Positions 49,680 through 51,908 of a DNA stretch of 51,908 bases are shown here, in pieces; the first letter of the stretch is position 1, and the number at the start of each line of letters is the position of its first letter. The DNA is from Caldifarciminota bacterium (GTDB lineage Bacteria > Hydrothermota > Hydrothermia > UBA1063 > CAJXJZ01): the NCBI GenBank assembly GCA_026986775.1, contig JALSNX010000007.1:1-51908 (forward strand), written 5' to 3'. Made by a program: the position numbers and the translations under genes. The notes beneath the pieces are model-generated. The model saw only the letters and a list, made by a program, of their open reading frames with translations. It was not told where the DNA came from and did not search any database.

Positions 49680-50594
49680 ATAAAGATTGTGGGGATGGTA
49701 TCCATTGATGAATTCCTGAGCTGTCATTTCTCTTTTACCTGATGGCTTAAGGGAGAGTATTTCAAGAGGCATGGTTGACGTTCCAACGTAAAGCCTCTTA
49801 CCATCAACATAAATTCTTCCAGGGTTAAGTTTCAGAAAGAAATTGTCAGGTATACGGACCCTTAAAAACTGAACTATCCTGTCTTTAAAATTACTCCGTG
49901 CTCCTGGTATCGGAGAGAGTGCATGTATCTTGTTTTTTATTGTTGTTGCTTCTTCATTCCATGTTATCCACAATTCATCTCGCTTGAGTTTTTTTGCATA
50001 GGAAGGTTTGCCACTCTGTGGAAGAGGTTTTATACTGCCATCTTTAAGTCCATTAAAAGCCCTTCGTAGAAGTTCGCATCCTATGTCTATAAGTATCTCT
50101 TCAAGCTCTCCTCTTGTAATATCTTCTGGTATTTCAACTTTTTCCTGCAATACAATGTCACCTGCGTCTATCTTTTCATTCATTTTTATGATGGTTAATC
50201 CTGTGTTTTTTTCTCCATCCATCATTGCACGGATAATGGGGGCAGCACCTCTGTATTTTGGAAGTAAGGAGGGATGTACGTTAAGGGGTGCAATTCTGGG
50301 AAGTTCAAGGATTTTTGAGGGTACCTTCTGTCCGAAGTCAAAAACCACAAGAAAACTCGGGGATTCAATCTGAATCTTCCTTATGATAACAGGGTCGTCA
50401 AGAAATTTAGTCTCAATAACCGGTACGCCTTTGTCGTGTGCAACCATGAACACAGGGGTATGGGTCATCTTCCTTCCCCTTCCTGCAGGCTTTGACGAGC
50501 CTGTCAATACAAGTTTGGGAACAAGTCGTCTGGATATAAGTTTTTCAAGAAATCTGGCTGATAATAGCCCTGTTCCAAAATATATCCAGCGCAT
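49665..50594 (-). CDS. fmt: Methionyl-tRNA formyltransferase
   Basis: A 309-aa enzyme that formylates initiator Met-tRNA. The N-terminal formyltransferase domain holds YFGTGLLSARFLEKL, the catalytic NVHPSLLPKYRGAAPI and the GLTIIKMNEKIDAGDIV segment. The C-terminal domain (about 205-309) includes KIHALSPIPGARS. The start overlaps the def stop by one base. Together with def upstream it forms the usual start-methionine processing pair. Confidence 0.95.
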   Translation of the reverse strand: MRWIYFGTGLLSARFLEKLISRRLVPKLVLTGSSKPAGRGRKMTHTPVFMVAHDKGVPVIETKFLDDPVIIRKIQIESPSFLVVFDFGQKVPSKILELPRIAPLNVHPSLLPKYRGAAPIIRAMMDGEKNTGLTIIKMNEKIDAGDIVLQEKVEIPEDITRGELEEILIDIGCELLRRAFNGLKDGSIKPLPQSGKPSYAKKLKRDELWITWNEEATTIKNKIHALSPIPGARSNFKDRIVQFLRVRIPDNFFLKLNPGRIYVDGKRLYVGTSTMPLEILSLKPSGKREMTAQEFINGYHPHNLYFTSR

Positions 50595-51118
50595 TATGCG
50601 TATTCAGGATGTTCTCTCTTCCACTTTGCTAAAAGCACTCTTCTTTTAATATCATCAAGTCTGTCCACAAAAAGGATTCCGTTTATGTGGTCTATTTCAT
50701 GTAAGAGGGCGCGTGCATAAAGGTCTTCTGCTTTAATTCTAATTTTTTTTAGCGTTCCCTTTGGTAGTTTTAGCTCCTGTGCTTCCACCTCAACGTAGTA
50801 AGGCCTTTCCAGCTTTGTATAGAGTCCGGGTATTGAAAGACAGCCCTCTTCCTGGACATCAGAACCTTCACTGTATACAACTTCAGGATTTATGAGAACC
50901 ATGTCTTTTTTTCCGGCACCTATGTCTTTGAGATTGAGTACCACAAGTCTTTTTGCCACTCCAACCTGATTTGCTGCAAGGCCAAGACCATTTGCGTTAT
51001 GCATGGTTTCTATCATATCCTGTGCGAGTTGAATAATTTCAGAGTCAACAGTTGTTATTTCTTCACTCATCTTACGCAGAACGGGGTCTCCTATAATCCT
51101 TATGTTTAGAACAGACAT
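50594..51118 (-). CDS. def: Peptide deformylase
   Basis: A 174-aa metalloenzyme removing the formyl group from nascent proteins. The three motifs are complete: GLGLAANQVG, EGCLS (Cys93) and HEIDH (His140, Glu141, His144). The third has Ile where the most common form has Phe. It starts one nt after the yajC stop and shares a base with the fmt start. Confidence 0.96.
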   Translation of the reverse strand: MSVLNIRIIGDPVLRKMSEEITTVDSEIIQLAQDMIETMHNANGLGLAANQVGVAKRLVVLNLKDIGAGKKDMVLINPEVVYSEGSDVQEEGCLSIPGLYTKLERPYYVEVEAQELKLPKGTLKKIRIKAEDLYARALLHEIDHINGILFVDRLDDIKRRVLLAKWKREHPEYA

Positions 51119-51119
51119 G

Positions 51120-51434
51120 TTATTCTGCTTTTTCTATTATGCCTTTTACAGCTGATTTATCAAATTTGATGTTGGTTTCCTGAGAAACTTTGAGTATTAC
51201 AAATTTGTCATCCACTTTATTTACTGTACCGATTATTCCACCAATAGTAATTACCCTGTCTCCCTTCTTCAGCGAAGCAAGCATTGCCTGCCTCTTTTTC
51301 TCGGTTCTCTGCTGGGGAATTATAATGAATATGTAAAATACCCCGAAAATTACAAGAAGGGGCACCATGAGACCAAATAAACTTCCCCCTGCATTCTGGT
51401 TTGCCTGTGTAAAGAGTAAATGTAATATCTGCAT
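51120..51434 (-). CDS. yajC: YajC-type preprotein translocase subunit
   Basis: A 104-aa protein with a membrane helix (about 20-40), the IIPQQRTEKKRQAML segment after it and the cytoplasmic YajC fold (LKKGDRVITIGGIIGTV, KVSQETNIKFDKSAVKGI). YajC associates with SecDF. No SD is visible, and a TATACT hexamer ends 7 nt before the ATG, so its mRNA may start at or very near the start codon. It is the first gene of a ten-gene minus-strand operon. Confidence 0.92.
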   Translation of the reverse strand: MQILHLLFTQANQNAGGSLFGLMVPLLVIFGVFYIFIIIPQQRTEKKRQAMLASLKKGDRVITIGGIIGTVNKVDDKFVILKVSQETNIKFDKSAVKGIIEKAE

Positions 51435-51481
51435 GCTATTTAGTATAAAGCAAGAGAGAAGTTTTTAGAAATCCTATCTAC

Positions 51482-51508
51482 TTGACAGAACGCTTATGAT
51501 GGTTAAAA
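51482..51508 (+). promoter_or_regulatory. Tentative promoter of the right-edge GGDEF gene
   Basis: TTGACA at 51482-51487 is a perfect -35. The best -10-like sequence is TTAAAA/TAAAAG around 51503-51509 with a short 15-16 nt spacer. Transcription would start close to the ATG at 51518. Confidence 0.4.
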
Positions 51509-51517
51509 GTTTATAAC

Positions 51518-51908
51518 ATGCAGAATGAGCATTTCTATAAGGATGAGTTGACTGGGGTATTTAACAGGCGTTATCTTCATATCGCTGTTGACAGAGAAAT
51601 CAAAAGGTGCAAGAGGTATGGAGGTACTTTTTCAGTTCTTATTCTTGATCTGGACAATTTTAAAGAAGTAAACGATACGTATGGACATCTTAAAGGAGAC
51701 AGGGTTCTGGCTGAATTTGCCCGTATTATAATGAATTCCATAAGGGATGTTGATATACCCGTCAGGTATGGAGGAGACGAGTTCATCGTCATATTACCGA
51801 ACACAGACGGGATGGGAGCGGAGGTAGTAGCGCAGAGGATAATAAAGAGTATGGAGTCAAAGGAAGTAGGAGGGATAAAGTTAGGGGTGAGTATAGGGAT
51901 AGCGACGT
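51518..51908 (+). CDS. GGDEF domain protein, cut by the window end
   Basis: The first 130 residues of an open frame that continues past the window. It contains a GGDEF domain with DELTG, DLDNFK, NDTYGHLKGD (His57 present), RYGGDEF (85-89) and an RxxD inhibitory site (Arg76-Asp79). An in-frame TGA at 51497 and no other start codon after it fix the ATG at 51518; no SD precedes it. It is clearly related to the GGDEF domain of the 30176-33358 fusion, including the N-terminal M-x3/4-FY-x-DELTG pattern, so a similar ATPase/TPR tail is possible but unseen. Divergent from yajC. Confidence 0.9.
   Translation, partial: MQNEHFYKDELTGVFNRRYLHIAVDREIKRCKRYGGTFSVLILDLDNFKEVNDTYGHLKGDRVLAEFARIIMNSIRDVDIPVRYGGDEFIVILPNTDGMGAEVVAQRIIKSMESKEVGGIKLGVSIGIAT

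Noticed and set aside
1-51908. tRNA, rRNA or insertion-sequence genes
   Set aside because: Read by eye, gaps between genes are short and none shows a tRNA-like cloverleaf, rRNA segment or transposase frame; a dedicated covariance-model search was not possible.

Overview
The window comes from a Gram-negative (diderm) bacterium, moderately AT-rich by eye and densely packed, with many 1-4 nt or longer gene overlaps, strong Shine-Dalgarno sites and near-consensus sigma70 promoters. TonB, ExbB/ExbD, outer-membrane barrels, lipoboxes, FlgD-like Ig domains and T9SS-like C-terminal tails point to the FCB superphylum or a neighbour such as candidate division WOR-3. This assignment is inference from gene content; no rRNA gene is present.

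Layout. 1-5286: the last repeat of a CRISPR array that runs off the left edge, then a promoter-to-terminator operon (TPR protein, PF04392-type binding protein, TonB-dependent receptor, lipoprotein made only of the 5'-nucleotidase C-terminal domain). 5290-5882: an inverted repeat, a perfect-consensus leader promoter and a second CRISPR array with the same repeat. There are no cas genes in the window. 5994-10565 (minus): rplY-pth-small ORF-Xaa-Pro peptidase-efp-accB-CCA-type nucleotidyltransferase. 10596-12880 (plus): purA and a TGS-domain GTPase.

12948-22976 (plus): a tightly coupled envelope operon. It encodes a Big-1/FlgD-Ig protein, a PorV-like barrel, an 861-aa TPR protein, ExbB, two ExbD paralogues, TonB and a degenerate OmpA-like protein, followed by YhaM-type exoribonuclease and RluD genes. 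One ExbD lacks the membrane aspartate. This is the best candidate for an undescribed machine. 23033-30181 (plus): a secreted protein, a geranylgeranyl-reductase-family enzyme overlapping a GGGP-synthase-family gene (archaeal-type ether-lipid chemistry), an HD phosphohydrolase, rho, an M23 peptidase and rsmA.

30176-33358 (minus): a GGDEF-AAA/STAND-TPR fusion. 33458-37484 (plus): a Gld-like ABC module (ATPase, permease, GldG-like, DUF4340). 37518-39928 (plus): a sugar dehydrogenase/acetyltransferase pair and a lipoprotein. 39933-43441 (minus): SAM-hydroxide adenosyltransferase, a DUF1232 protein, and a self-contained Flp-pilin/secreted-protein unit with its own promoter and terminator. 43443-51434 (minus): yajC-def-fmt-sucC-small membrane protein-accD-UgpC-like ATPase-yihY-pyrF-hypothetical. 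The right edge cuts a second GGDEF gene that the window end leaves open.
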